A stretch of 64,000 bases of DNA, taken from the NCBI GenBank assembly GCA_039545355.1, contig BCJJ01000022.1:1-64000 (forward strand), given 5' to 3'. The position numbers and the translations under genes are program-made. This document shows positions 34,262-44,914 of this stretch, one piece after another (the stretch's first letter is position 1; each line of letters opens with the position of its first letter). A model generated the notes under the pieces. That model saw only the letters and a program-made list of their open reading frames with translations. It was not told the DNA's origin and did no database searches. Source of the DNA: Trichosporon coremiiforme. Taxonomy: Eukaryota > Basidiomycota > Tremellomycetes > Trichosporonales > Trichosporonaceae.

Positions 34262-35065
34262 GTATTTATGCAACTGGTAATGGGATGGGAGGACCGCCAG
34301 GTGCCGGTTGAATGCCGAGAACGGGTCGGCCTATTGATCTGCCGACGAGGTACGAAGTTGAGGTGGGCAAACGAGATCGTGTTAGCATCATCTGATCAAA
34401 TGCAGACCACGCAGAGGCGCAAAGGTTGCCGACTGCATGCGTACGGGAACGGCCCATATGGCCCCAGATGCAAGGGCCAACGGACCGGCCACCCGAGGCG
34501 TCGAGAGAGGGAGAGCCGTGGAAGGTTACCGATGTCGCCCAGCATCTCCAGGCTCACCCCTCCACTCTCCTGCCGTAGCGACCAGCTGCTTGATCATCTT
34601 TTCCCCAGCAAGTCGGCCGGGCTCCACGTCCGTGGTTTCTGGGAGCATGCTGTCCTATGTCCGTAACGGCGAAGCGAAGCCGTTCCCCTCTACAGTATAT
34701 CGGTGTCCGGGTCAATGCGGCAGGGGAGATGCCCACCACAGTGCCTTTGCTCACCTCCACTAGGCCTCTGAGGAACAACCTTAGGGCCACTACCTCCTCG
34801 TGCGCCAGTGGACGACTTCTAGAACGGACACCGCCGTGAGCAGGCCGAGATCTCGGACTGACCCGGACCTAGGCAAGATGCCGAGTCCCATCGGTAACAG
34901 ACGGCTACCGTCCATGTCCGCTGCGGACTGAGGGACATCAACCTTCCGAGCTCTTGTCACGAGGCACAACACCGTCATGCATGCTGTTGCCCATCTGTGG
35001 CGTCTCATATAAGACTTGAAGTGCTTGCGCGGGCGCTGTCCTACAGTGCATCGCCACCACGCACC
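34262..35065. other. divergent promoter region, DenD-like / transporter
   Basis: 804 bases between divergent start codons, so it could co-regulate both genes. A TATA-like CATATAAG lies at 35006-35013, 53 bases before the transporter ATG. No gene seen. Confidence 0.55.
35006..35013 (+). promoter_or_regulatory. TATA-like element CATATAAG of the transporter gene
   Basis: CATATAAG 53 bases upstream of ATG 35066. The identical octamer precedes the GH5 gene at a similar distance. Confidence 0.55.
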
Positions 35066-36575
35066 ATGGGCAACGCCTCACTCGACCTCCATGAGAAGAA
35101 CGATGAGCTGTGGCACGACACTGCACCGACCACCTACGTTCCCGGCTCGCCCGAGGAGAAGGCTTTCCTGCGAAAGATCGACATGCGTATCGTCGTGAGT
35201 GTTACACCTCATGCATTGCTGATGACAGCCCTGCATCTGGGTCCTTTACACGCTCTCATACCTCGACCGCGCCAACATCGGCAACGCCAAGACAGGCGGC
35301 CTCGAAGAGGACTTCAACATGACCTCGGACCAGTACTCAGTCGTGCTGCTTGTTTTCTTCGTCAGCTACGTGTTATTCGAGGTGCCTTCCAACCTCCTCA
35401 TCAGCCGCTGTCGGCCGTCGCTCTACCTCTCGATCCTGTGTGTGATCTGGGGCGGTGTCAGCGCCTGCATGGCCGCCACGACGAACTGGAAGCAACTCGC
35501 GGCAGTGCGCTTCTGTCTCGGCGTCGTTGAGGCGGGCTTCGCCCCCGGTGTTGCCTTCTACCTCTCCTCGTGGTATCGACGCTACGAGCTCTCGTCGAGG
35601 TACGCAATCTACTACACCGCCACGGCGGTCAGTGGCGCCTTCTCCGGCCTGCTTGCCGGTCTCATCACGCAGCACCTCGAAGGCGCCCGAGGTCTCAAAG
35701 GCTGGCAGTGGCTGTTCATCATTGAGGGCGTGGGTTCCTCTGCTGTCGGCTGCGTGACCTGGATCTTCATGCCCGACTGGCCGGCTACGACAAAGTTCCT
35801 CACTCCCGCTGAGCGTCAATTGGCCGCACAGCGCCTGGCCGCTGACGGACTCGGAAACACGGCAGGAGGGGAGAAGACCTCCGAGTGGTCCGCGGTCAAG
35901 ATGGCAGTGGGAGACTGGCGCGTCTGGGTCCTCGTCCTGCTGTACATGCTGTGCACTGGCGCCCAGACTGTGCAGTACTTCGTGCCCACGCTTGTCAGCG
36001 GCATGGGCTGGAAAGGCTACGACGCGCAGTACCACACGATCCCCGTGTACGCCGCTGCGTTCGTGTACATCCTCGTGTTCTGTTTCTGCTCCGACTGGCG
36101 CCGGAACAAGCCCCTCTTCATCACCATCGCTGCGTCCATCGGTGCCGCGTGCTTCATCGTCACGGTCGCGACTACGACGCATGTCGTACAGTACGTGTTC
36201 CTCATCTTCGGCTTTGGGGCTGTGTACGCCGTGTGTCCGCTCGTGCTCACGTGGGTGCCTAACGTCATCACGCATCCTGCTGAGAAACGTGCCGTCGCTA
36301 TTGCATTAGCGAATGCTCTGGGAGTAAGTCGACGGGAAAAGGTCTGGGAGGGGAGTCGCTTGCTGACATCACAGAACTCTGCTTCCATCTATGGCGTCTT
36401 CCTGTGGCCTGCGAAGGATGCGCCGAGATACGTACCCGGCTGGAGCGCGACTACCGTCTGGATGGCGCTCATCGGTGTCATTGCTACAGTGTTTGCGCTG
36501 GCACTGAAGAGATATCCGGAGAAGGGCGTCGGAGGGATGGACCAACAGAGCTCCAGGGCTGTGGAGTCGGTGTAG
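35066..36575 (+). CDS. MFS transporter, anion:cation symporter (Dal5-like) family
   Basis: 474 residues from exons 35066-35194, 35229-36323 and 36375-36575; both introns (34 and 51 bp) are phase 0. Starts with a hydrophilic ~40-residue tail (EEKAFLRKIDMRIV), then the ACS family signature LYTLSYLDRANIGNAKTGGL after helix 1, and the helix 4-5 region RFCLGVVEAGFAPGVAFYLSSWYRR. About 12 membrane spans can be traced, with a large loop after helix 6 (TPAERQLAAQRLAADG). Relatives carry allantoate, nicotinate, pantothenate, tartrate or other carboxylates across the plasma membrane with protons; substrate here is unknown. Divergent from the DenD-like gene, which suggests organic-acid uptake. Confidence 0.92.
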
Positions 36576-36729
36576 AGGCCTGGTCCCTTAGGACCATACT
36601 AAGTTGTTAGATATTTGCCAAGGAAGCAAGGATTTCCCCTCAACACCGTTGCAGACTAGCCAAGCCACACATGCATACTTCAGCTGGCTTCTCGTACGGA
36701 AACTATCGGCACTGGTGGTGGTGCCTGAT

Positions 36730-37940
36730 CTAGATCTGCCAGGCCAAAGGGAAGGGTTGGGCGTTGTTGGCGCCACTCATGGCGGCCGCGATGTCCACAC
36801 CAGGCTGATTGAAGGGGATCCTGCCCGGGTCTTTGTCATCCTTGTAACTGGCCTCGCATTGCTGGACGACCTCAGGCACGATGCTCCACGACAGCCACGG
36901 CACGCCCTGGCTGTTCAGAGCGTCTGTGTAGTCCTTGAAGTCCCTCGCAATTTCGAACTTGGGGTTATCGTACCAGTTGATGGCGATCTCCTCAACGTAG
37001 ATGTGCTTGTTGAACTGGGTCGCGAAGTTCTTCCACCCCTTGATTGTTTCCTCGAACTTCTTCTTCTGGTTGCCGCCGGGGTATGTGTGAACTTGCATGC
37101 GTTAGCTGTTATAGGTACTGGATAAAGATGGGGACTCACTCGCGAAGACGTCCAAGTCAGCGCACTGCTGCACGATGGCGGGTGTGCCACACCCCTTATC
37201 CACGTCTCCGCCCAAGCCGCCGCTGAGAATCCGAATGGGCGATCCGGCAGGCAGGAGGTTCCGGCGCAAGTTGGTGGAGCGGTCACACACCCACTGCACC
37301 TCCTCCCGGGACATTGAGCACTGGTCACCCTTGTTGATGAACGGCTCATTCTGCAGGTCAAAGCCGACGATGAGGTCCGAGAACTCCTTCCACACCTTCT
37401 GCGTGTAGACGCCCTTGTAGTCGAGGATTGTCTTCATACGCTTGTCGAACCGCTGAATCGCCTGCGGGTCCGTGTAGAAGCGCTCCTTGTAGTCTGTGTA
37501 TGCGTCGGGTGTCTGGCCGCTCCCCCTCTCTGTCAGCTTTCGTGTCGGAGGTGCACTCACCCGAAGATGCTGTTCGTGTCGTGCGGGGACAGGATGACCT
37601 TGATGCCCGTCCCGCTGTCCTGGATCAGTTTGAGAGTGCGGTCGAGGGTATCGAGGGTAGCCTGATTTGGCGGCGAGTTGGGGTCTGATCCCCACTCCTC
37701 CAGAGCAGGACATGAGTAGTGGCGCAAGGAACCCTTCTCGCACGGCTTGGACTTCGGGTCGTCCTGCACGCGAACCCAGAGCCGGAGGACCTTGACGCCG
37801 GCATCGCCGAGTTTCTTGATGTGTGCCCTCTGCGCTGCGTCGTCTAGCGACTGCAGGAAGTAGTTGCTTGTGCCGGCCCAGGACTGGGCGGCAGCCGCTG
37901 TGGCGAGAAGTATGGCGGGGGTGAAGTTGATCAAGCGCAT
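36730..37940 (-). CDS. secreted glycoside hydrolase family 5 enzyme
   Basis: 375 residues from exons 37940-37561, 37525-37140 and 37091-36730 (introns 35 and 48 bp). Begins with a signal peptide (MRLINFTPAILLATAAAAQS). The (beta/alpha)8 landmarks of GH5 follow: GVKVLRLWVRV, IKVILSPHDTNSIF, IVGFDLQNEPF with the acid/base Glu of NEP, FAIHTYPGG, and HIYVEEIAINW carrying the likely nucleophile Glu, then WLSWSIVPE. Expected to be an extracellular beta-glycanase (mannanase-, glucanase- or cellulase-type; subfamily not decided). The second exon's acceptor has close alternatives; the one used keeps frame. CATATAAG (37984-37991) lies 44 bases upstream of the ATG. Confidence 0.88.
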
Positions 37941-38680
37941 GGCGGCTTCGAGTTGATCTTCCCTCAGCGGCGAGGTTGGTACGCTTATATGCACGAAAGC
38001 TCGTCCGACAATGCACTGCCACAACCATGAGTCGCGTGGTGCTGTTTGGTATTGTTCATTCCCACCCCTGGTCGCGACTCGGCGAAGCGGTCATGCCCGT
38101 TGGCACGCCCACAACAATGATACTTGCTTGCCCGCACTTCGCCAGCTTACGAGCCTCGCAACATTCAGTAGCGTCGCAGCGTGACTCTCGCGGGCAACAG
38201 GAGTTGAGTTCGCCCCGAATGTTGGTCTCCCCTGTCCGTGTTGAGGACCAGAACTTGAACTATCGACCGCCCGTACCGCCACATTGGGCGGCCGACGCTT
38301 TGGTGAATTGTGGCTAGCCAAGAGATGAAGCAGCCGGAGGGGCAGGCACTCCCCATTGTCATCTGCGCAAGGCGCCGAACAGCGGAGCGGAGTACGACGC
38401 TGCGGGCTACTCCGTGTGCCGAAACGTAGATGAGTGCGATGCTACCGACGGAAGCGAGTAACCGTGGTCTAAGGCTGGTGAACTCGACGCAAGGTCAGGC
38501 AGCACTTGCCACCATTTGATACAACTTCATCATGGCATTACCCAACTGCCACATCCATGGACTTCCACTCACACGAGCCCCGTATTGATCCTTTTCGTCA
38601 CTGTATAGCAGATGATGCATCCACTGTGATAAGGGGAGGTATAGCACAACTTATAACTAGCTACTACAATATGCATCTAT
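37941..38680. other. intergenic, GH5 promoter and OLA1 3' flank
   Basis: 740 bases. Holds the GH5 TATA-like element. Nothing else recognised. Confidence 0.55.
37984..37991 (-). promoter_or_regulatory. TATA-like element CATATAAG of the GH5 gene
   Basis: CATATAAG on the minus strand, 44 bases upstream of ATG 37940. Confidence 0.55.
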
Positions 38681-40046
38681 CTAACCACACTTCCAGTAAC
38701 AGATGTCACCGTCAACGATCTCGTAAGGCTTGCCCTGCTGCCTGAGCTTGCCCGCGGCCTTGGTAGCGGCCTCTGATCCGTACTGCTTCAGGTCCTCGAA
38801 GGCCATGATCTCACCACACACGAACTTGTTCTCGAAGTCCGAGTGGATGACACCGGCAGCCTGCGGCGCCTTGATGCCCTTGCGGACGGTCCAGGCGCGA
38901 ACCTCGTCGGGTCCACAGGTGAAGTAACGGATAAGCTCAAGAACCTGGTATCCCATCGTCGTGATCTTGCCGAGGATGGAGGGGTTCTTCTTGCCGAGAC
39001 CGAGCTGCTCGCCCTCGGCCTCAGCCTCCTCCTCGGAAAGGCCGACGAGGCGCTCCTCGAGAGCAACCGAGAAGGGGATGAGGGCATCTCCGGGGTTGTT
39101 CTCGTCGATCCACGCCTTGATCTTAGCAAGCCACTTGTTCTTCCTTCGGACGAAGTCGCGCTCGGAGAGGTTGACGAGGTAGGTGATGGGCTTGGCCGTG
39201 AGGAGGGTAAGACCGTTGATGATCTCGACCTATTTTTGTCAGCTTTCGTTCACTGTCATTAAAGCAGGGGAAAGAGGTGTGGTTCAGTAAAGTGTAACTT
39301 CTCATTTGTTTGTTCGGGCGTGACCCCGACATCGACGAGCTGGGTTTATAGGGCATTTCGCCCGTTCTCATCATTTAAGATGAATGGATAGGAAGAAGAC
39401 TCACCTCCTTGTTGGTCCAGGTGCCCTTGCGGACGTCCTTGTTGTCGTCCTTGAGGGTCTTGAGGATCTTCTCGACGGTAGCAAGCTCCTCCTTCTTGGC
39501 CTTGTCGGCGAGCGAGACGTTGCCGCACGAGCGGACCTGCTTCTGGAGCTTCTCGATCTCCTTCTCAACCCACTCGATGTCCTTCAACCGGAGCTCGTTG
39601 GAGATGATCTCCATGTCACGGATGGGGTCGACGTCACCCTCGACGTGGATGACCTCGGCGTCGTCGAAGGCACGGACGACCTGGAAGATACCGTCGACGG
39701 CGCGGACGTGGGACAGGAAAGCGTTTCCGAGACCCTCACCGGTCGAGGCACCCTTGGTGAGACCGGCAATGTCGATGCAGGTCAGGAACGCGGGGACCTT
39801 GGACGCGGGCTTGTAAAGGTCACAGAGCCAAGTGAAGCGGTCATCGGGGACGGGGATACGGGCCTCCTCGGGGTCAATGGTGGCGTAGGGGAAGTTGGCG
39901 GCCTTGCCGAGGTCCGTCTTAGAGAGGGTGTTGAAGAACGACGACTTGCCGACGTTGGGGAGACCGACGATACCGCACTTCAGGTTGTTTCCGGGACGGC
40001 CGAGGATGACCTTCTTGTCCTCAACGACCTTCTTCTTGGGAGGCAT
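38681..40046 (-). CDS. OLA1: Obg-like ATPase OLA1 (YchF family)
   Basis: 396 residues from exons 40046-39405 and 39229-38681 (175-bp intron), the usual family length. P-loop GLPNVGKSS, switch PYATIDPEEARIPVPD, DIAGLTKGASTGEGLG, and NLSERD in place of the NKxD guanine motif, which explains the family's ATP preference. A coiled-coil insert (EWVEKEIEKLQKQVRS) and a C-terminal TGS domain (YFTCGPDEVRAWTVRKG, GVIHSDFENKFVCGEIM) complete it. Cytosolic ribosome-associated stress regulator in yeast and human. The reading frame stays open upstream to ATG 40241, which would add a 65-residue Arg-rich, acid-free presequence (see findings). Shares a divergent promoter with the cytidine deaminase gene. Confidence 0.96.
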
Positions 40047-40627
40047 TTTCTTGTTTCGCTTCGCGTACGCGGCGGGGGACGTGGAGAAATACAAAGACTG
40101 GGCGACGAGCGGCTGGCGGACTACTCGCAGAGCAGGGACAGCAGCGGCTGAGTTTACAAGGGGAAGAGCGAGGGGACGAGGGGAGACTCGTGCGAAATTA
40201 TAAAGGAAAGGATGAAGAGAGTTGGGGCGACGAGGGAGCATGCACCTCTCTCGTCGGTTTTTGCGATTGAAAGAAAGAAAAGATCCGAGAGCAGACCTCT
40301 GACCGCTCAGTTTTGACTTTTTCGTCACCAATTTGGGTGCGAGCAGTCTGTGGATTACCCTGTCGCCCTGGCCTATAGTGCTCGTCTGGCGGGGATATCG
40401 TCCGTTGTGCGCGGAGAATGACTGGGCCACGTTGTGGCCCGTACAACAGCCCTGGCCAGCAAAATTTCTTCCGCTGGGTAAACGCTGGAACGGAGCACAT
40501 CACGTGATGTCGGCTAGCCTCCACCTCCAGTCCATCGGCGACCACCGACGCGAGCTGGACGCGACGGTGACAAAGCGAGGAAGCCACAACGTCACCGGAC
40601 ACACTCCACCTCCACAACAACAACACA
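40047..40627. other. divergent promoter region, OLA1 / cytidine deaminase
   Basis: 581 bases between the two canonical start codons. Bases 40047-40241 are an in-frame N-terminal extension of OLA1, or its leader. A TATAAT-like sequence lies near 40196-40203 (minus strand) within that extension. Confidence 0.6.
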
Positions 40628-41281
40628 ATGACCACAATGGACCCGGCCAAGCTGCACCGTCTCGCCCAGATAGCTTTCAAGAGTGAGCTGATGTGATGCT
40701 CCGGAGCTGACGAGCAGCAAGGGACAGGGCCTACGCTCCCTACTCCAAGTTCCGGTATGCTCAGACAACCCTTGCTTAGCTGATTTCAGCGTCGGCGCCT
40801 CTCTCCTCCTCAGCACCGGCGAGATGATCGGCGGGTGCAACGTCGAGAACGCCTCGTTCCGTTAGTTAACTTGCTGTCTACCTTAACTAACGCCCAGCGG
40901 CCGGAGTCTGCGCCGAACGTAACGCGATCGGCCGCGCTGTCTCGGAACACGGCAAGATCGAGGTCGCCGCTGTTGTTGTTGTCTCGTATGTCCCAGCTCC
41001 CTTTGCCCAGTTAAGCTGACATCAGCGACCTCCCTACGCCGAGTGTCTCCCCCTGCGGTGTGTGTCGCCAGACGCTGCGCGAGTTCACCTCCCTCGACGC
41101 TCCTGTTTATATGCTCGCGTCGTCGTATCCGTGGCAGGACAACGCGACACCGTCGTATATCAAGCCTTCGGCCAAGGGATTGCCGACAATCGAGGACGAC
41201 AAGATTGCGGTTACGATGACCCTTGGCGAGCTTCTTCCCATGAGCTTCGGACCGGAGGCGCTCGCTGCTCCTAGGGGATAG
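40628..41281 (+). CDS. cytidine deaminase
   Basis: 168 residues from five exons: 40628-40682, 40718-40754, 40790-40860, 40898-40985, 41026-41281; introns 35-40 bp. Zinc-dependent pyrimidine salvage enzyme converting cytidine/deoxycytidine to uridine/deoxyuridine. Landmarks: [16 protein letters not shown], substrate-binding CNVENASF, catalytic AGVCAERNA (zinc Cys and proton-shuttle Glu) and PCGVCRQ (two further zinc Cys). Slightly longer than the 140-146 residues usual for tetrameric CDAs, the extra length being a segment after the second zinc motif ([20 protein letters not shown]). Every exon join restores the conserved motifs. Confidence 0.95.
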
Positions 41282-42129
41282 GATGAGGCGGGGGAAGAGG
41301 TGGGTGGGGGTAACGCGTGACCGCCGGCGGCTCGGTGAAGGCGTCCCGTGGAGCCCTCATCCCTTCGACTGTGGGACTCTGGGGAAGACGTGCCCGCCAT
41401 CTATGGGATCTGGCCCGGTCTCTCCGGCGCGTCGCGCACTCGCGTCTGGCCCACAGGGAAAAGCGGACGCGGGCTAGTGTGATGACCGAGCAGCTGCATC
41501 ACCCACCCACTCCCACGGATCAAGCCACGTCGTCATGAGATGTCATGCCATGTCACACTTCTCGCATGTGATGCTGCTGCGGCGACCAACGATCAGAATG
41601 CACGGACATGGAACAGCGTGATGGATATCGCTACCGGAAGTGGGGTTTTCATTTACCCCCACATCAGCTGAGCGTAACGGTTAATGAGGGGGACGTCAGC
41701 GGCGGGGTGTGCCTCGCCCTTGCCGGTTCGTTACCACCGACCACCGGCCACCGGTAAAGCCGGAGCAACGGTCGACCAAGACATGTTGGCGAACAGGCAG
41801 ACATGAGTGTGGCGCGAACAACTGACGAGGACGACTGATGTCAGTTGTGTCCATACTCTGGCAATCGCAGCATTCACACAACTCAGCATTTCACGCTTCA
41901 TCTGCATGTTCCCTTGTTATGCTGCGAGATCGCATTTCAACGTCATCGCCGCAGATCGCCACAGACGCGCAGATCAACCGCCGTCGGAAGCTCGATTCTG
42001 AGCAGGAATAGCGCATCTGCCACAACAGCCGGAGAACTTGTGGCTGCGGGTAGTGTGTGAAGACCACGGCTAAGCTTCCAGTTCTGGCAGAACCCAAAGT
42101 ATAGCCACTTTGATTGCATCACTGTCTGC
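41282..42129. other. intergenic downstream of cytidine deaminase
   Basis: 848 bases. No gene, repeat or RNA recognised. Confidence 0.55.
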
Positions 42130-42817
42130 CTATGGGGCTACCCGTGTAGGGCCCTTCACTAAGCTGTGATACTGCGCCTTGTTCAGGAGGGGATCGTTCT
42201 CGTCCTCATCCTCAGGACAATCCTTGACTCGAGGCTGTCTGCTCTGCCGGTGGCGGTGGTCTCGAGCGGGCTCCTTTGGGCTGGGAGCCCGCTGGTCCGC
42301 TTGGCCATGCGCCTCAGCCTGTGCCCGCACATCCAGCCCCGCGTCCGCGCCATGGCCTGCACCCGCCCCGGACCTGGGGCGGATCCAAGTCGCTCGACAG
42401 GTTTGTGTAAGGTCATTCGTGTACACCCCATAGGGCACAGTGGTCATGTGCTGGTACGGCTCGGCGGAACGCGGCCCATGTCGCGCGCCATGGCGGCCTC
42501 GGCGTCGTCCAACCGAGCATGCAGCTGCGCGAACTGGTGGTGCAGGAACTTGGCTGCGAGCGGTAGGCGCCGTAGGCGTACACGGCCCAGCGGCATAGAA
42601 ACAGCATGAAGCAGGCCCAGAGGAAGAGCACGACCGGTCAGATGTACCACTCTGAGCGGGAGCGGGATATGGCCGCGTCGAGTAGCGCGGGGAGGGATGG
42701 GTTGAGCGCAGAGGCGAGGGAAGCGTCGGAAGCATCAGGCCCGGCATTGTTTGCAGGGAGGACGATGTAGGCGCTCGAGGGAAGTTGTTAGCGTGCGGCG
42801 AGGTCGATGGGGCTCAT
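42130..42817 (-). pseudogene. possible decayed membrane/coiled-coil protein gene
   Basis: A GATATAAG TATA-like element (42858-42865) lies 41 bases upstream of ATG 42817, but the frame stops after nine codons (MSPIDLAAR then TAA). The same frame then runs to a TGA just before a hydrophobic span VVLFLWACFMLFLCRWAVYAYGAY. A coiled-coil-like part (AKFLHHQFAQLHARLDDAEAAMARDMG) follows in a second frame, and a charged C-terminus (CPEDEDENDPLLNKAQYHSLVKG) in a third. No introns I could place repair this. Layout (membrane span, then helical RLHAQL-like region) resembles the intact gene at 43197-43705. Alternatives: several assembly indels, or unusual splicing. Confidence 0.4.
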
Positions 42818-43196
42818 CTTGGTTGATGATGGACGATGCCTGCTCGAGTATGGCCCTCTTATATCAATCATCTGGCACGGAACGACAAGCAGCTAACGGA
42901 GATGGGCCGACTGCCTTCTCACATGTTGCTGTGTGCTGCGCGCTCTAGCTACGCCGCGTAGATCGGCGGCTCGGCACCAGCACTAGCCTCGGACTGGCTA
43001 TCTGTAGATATGCTGATCTTCGCCCATTCACAGTAGGGGTGGCAGGGCCGCCTCGTGGAGGTCAGCCGATAACGGTTCGCCACGAGTAGCCGGATCTCAC
43101 ACACACCCTTTCTCAACCCATCACCCAATCGTTACTCGTGTGCCACCCCAATGATGACCAAGTATGCATGCTTTGTGAAAGTACAACCTATTCCAC
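42818..43196. other. intergenic, promoter of possible pseudogene
   Basis: 379 bases with a TATA-like element at 42858-42865 (minus strand). Nothing else seen. Confidence 0.5.
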
Positions 43197-43705
43197 CTAC
43201 AACGAATGCGCCAGCGCGCTCTCCAGCGTATAAATCTCCGCCAAGCCCACGACCGTCTCTCTAACTTTAGTGGCCCAGTACACCTCGTCGCACCGCATCT
43301 CCGCGAGCCGGATCTCAGCCTGGGCCACGCTCTCTACGCTCCTTCCCTCCTCTACTCTCCGCTCGAGTTCCTCTTCAGCCGCCGCTCGGCGCAGTATCAC
43401 GGCGTCCAGGTGGGCCAGTTGTCGATCCCTCTGTCCCTCCAGGACGGTGAGACGGGTGGATATCTCAAGGAGTTGGGCGTGGAGGCGGTCTCGGCGGCGG
43501 GAGCGTTGCAGGTGGGTGTGATACTGGTATAGAACGACGAAGGAGGCGGCGAGTGCTTAGCTGTCAGCGTAAGGAGAGAAGCACAGGTCGCACCAAAGAC
43601 GAGATAGACCCAGAACAAGTCGAACATGACGTCCTCGAACCCCGACAGTCTGTCGACAATGTCGCAGAGCGCGGTCCCGTGAACTGAAGCGGCGGCCTCG
43701 CACAT
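43197..43705 (-). CDS. small single-span membrane protein with coiled coil
   Basis: 156 residues from exons 43705-43594 and 43555-43197 (38-bp intron with pyrimidine tract and ACGCTGAC branch site). A short N-terminus (MCEAAASVHGTALCDIVDRLSGFEDV) precedes one membrane span (MFDLFWVYLVFALAASFVVLYQY), then a basic stop (HTHLQRSRRRDR) and a long amphipathic helix: RLHAQLLEISTRLTVLEG, RDRQLAHLDAVILRRAAAEEELERRVEEG, QAEIRLAEMRCDEVYWATKV. No family recognised. Basic residues after the span predict the coiled coil faces the cytosol. A more upstream donor within the span (intron 29 bp) would change only the join. Confidence 0.6.
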
Positions 43706-44703
43706 TCCTCCCCTACTTTGTTTTGGGTACTGCTGTAAGTCGTATGTGAGTTGTAAGTGACGTGCAGATGTCAGAAAGGAGCAATCCTGTAATAGAAGCA
43801 ACATGCACATTGGTGGGGCAATCACTCGTGCTAGTTCGTTTGCCATACATTGATGCACTAAGCGGAGCCGGCGGAGATTACAAGTGTTCTCCAGATTGTT
43901 GGGGCCGCTAGATGCACTAGACGTACCTGCCGGCTTCACTTGGATGTGGTGTACGGGTAATGTGAGGCAGGCGGTGGTGGCCGGTGGCGAGTTATACCAG
44001 TGCGCGAACTGACGCACTAGTCGCGGGCAGTGGAGCGCTAGTCGATAGCGCGGTAGCGATGGACGTAAAGTGACCCGCACATGGCTAGAGCTCCACTCGT
44101 ACAGCAGCACATCAGTGTCAGCAGCAAGCTGGGATACTGCATTCGCTGGATCGAGTTACCTGAAGAAGAGGCAGAGTAGCCATGATTGGATCGGGTGGAG
44201 CAGACAGGCGACGAGCTGACGAATTGCCACTAATCCGTCTCCTGATAGCACGTGTGTTCATGGTCATGCGTGGTGACTCACAATCACTCCGACCCGGTCA
44301 GTCTTGGGCGCACGTAGTACCTGCAGCACACACCATGCAGCACACACCTCACCCGACCCCACCGCATGCACCGAGTTTGCACGCACAATCAGCGACAAGA
44401 GTTAAGAGTTTTTACGCCGCAAGCCACGCCACGCCGACATTGTCGACTTGAAGCATCAGATCGCGTCAGCCCGTACACATGCGAGGGAGAAGGACCATCA
44501 GACGTCCACACTCCCACACTACTGCACGCCAGCGCAAGCCAGCACACGCCTCGAGCGCCTCGACAAGGCTTAAGGTTCAGAAACAATGCACATACCAAAA
44601 CCGTAGAAAGAGCGCCTGAGAGCGCCTAAGAAGCGCCGCCGCCGCCTTTCTCGACGCCCCCCGTGCCTCATTCACGCCCTCTGCGCCTCTGCATTGACCC
44701 GCA

Positions 44704-44748
44704 GAACAGGTAGAACAGGTAGAACAGGTGGAACAGGTAGAACAGGCG
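44704..44748. repeat. 9-bp tandem repeat, 5 copies
   Basis: Five copies of GAACAGGTA with single changes in copies 3 and 5. Confidence 0.9.
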
Positions 44749-44873
44749 GGGCAGACTGGGGGCCCTCTATCTCACACCATCTCACACATCTTACCACCGC
44801 GCATTCCGTGTATTGGGCGATGAGGCTGACCGGAGCACCGGAGAATGTGCGCAGTATCGCACCGCAAGTATTA

Positions 44874-44914
44874 CTGCCTCGGTTGAAAGACACCGGTTTC
44901 AAACCGAGGAGCAG
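44874..44914. other. long imperfect hairpin
   Basis: CCTCGGTTGAAA (44877-44888) faces TTTCAAACCGAGG (44897-44909) across an 8-base loop: 12 paired bases and one bulged A, extended by CTG/CAG (44874-44876 with 44912-44914) beyond a 2-base bulge. It is not part of a tRNA cloverleaf I can draw. Confidence 0.65.

Noticed and set aside
42130..42747. 205-codon frame as an intact gene
   Set aside because: Its N-terminal two-thirds is out of frame with the membrane span and coiled coil seen in the other frames; only its C-terminus looks protein-like.
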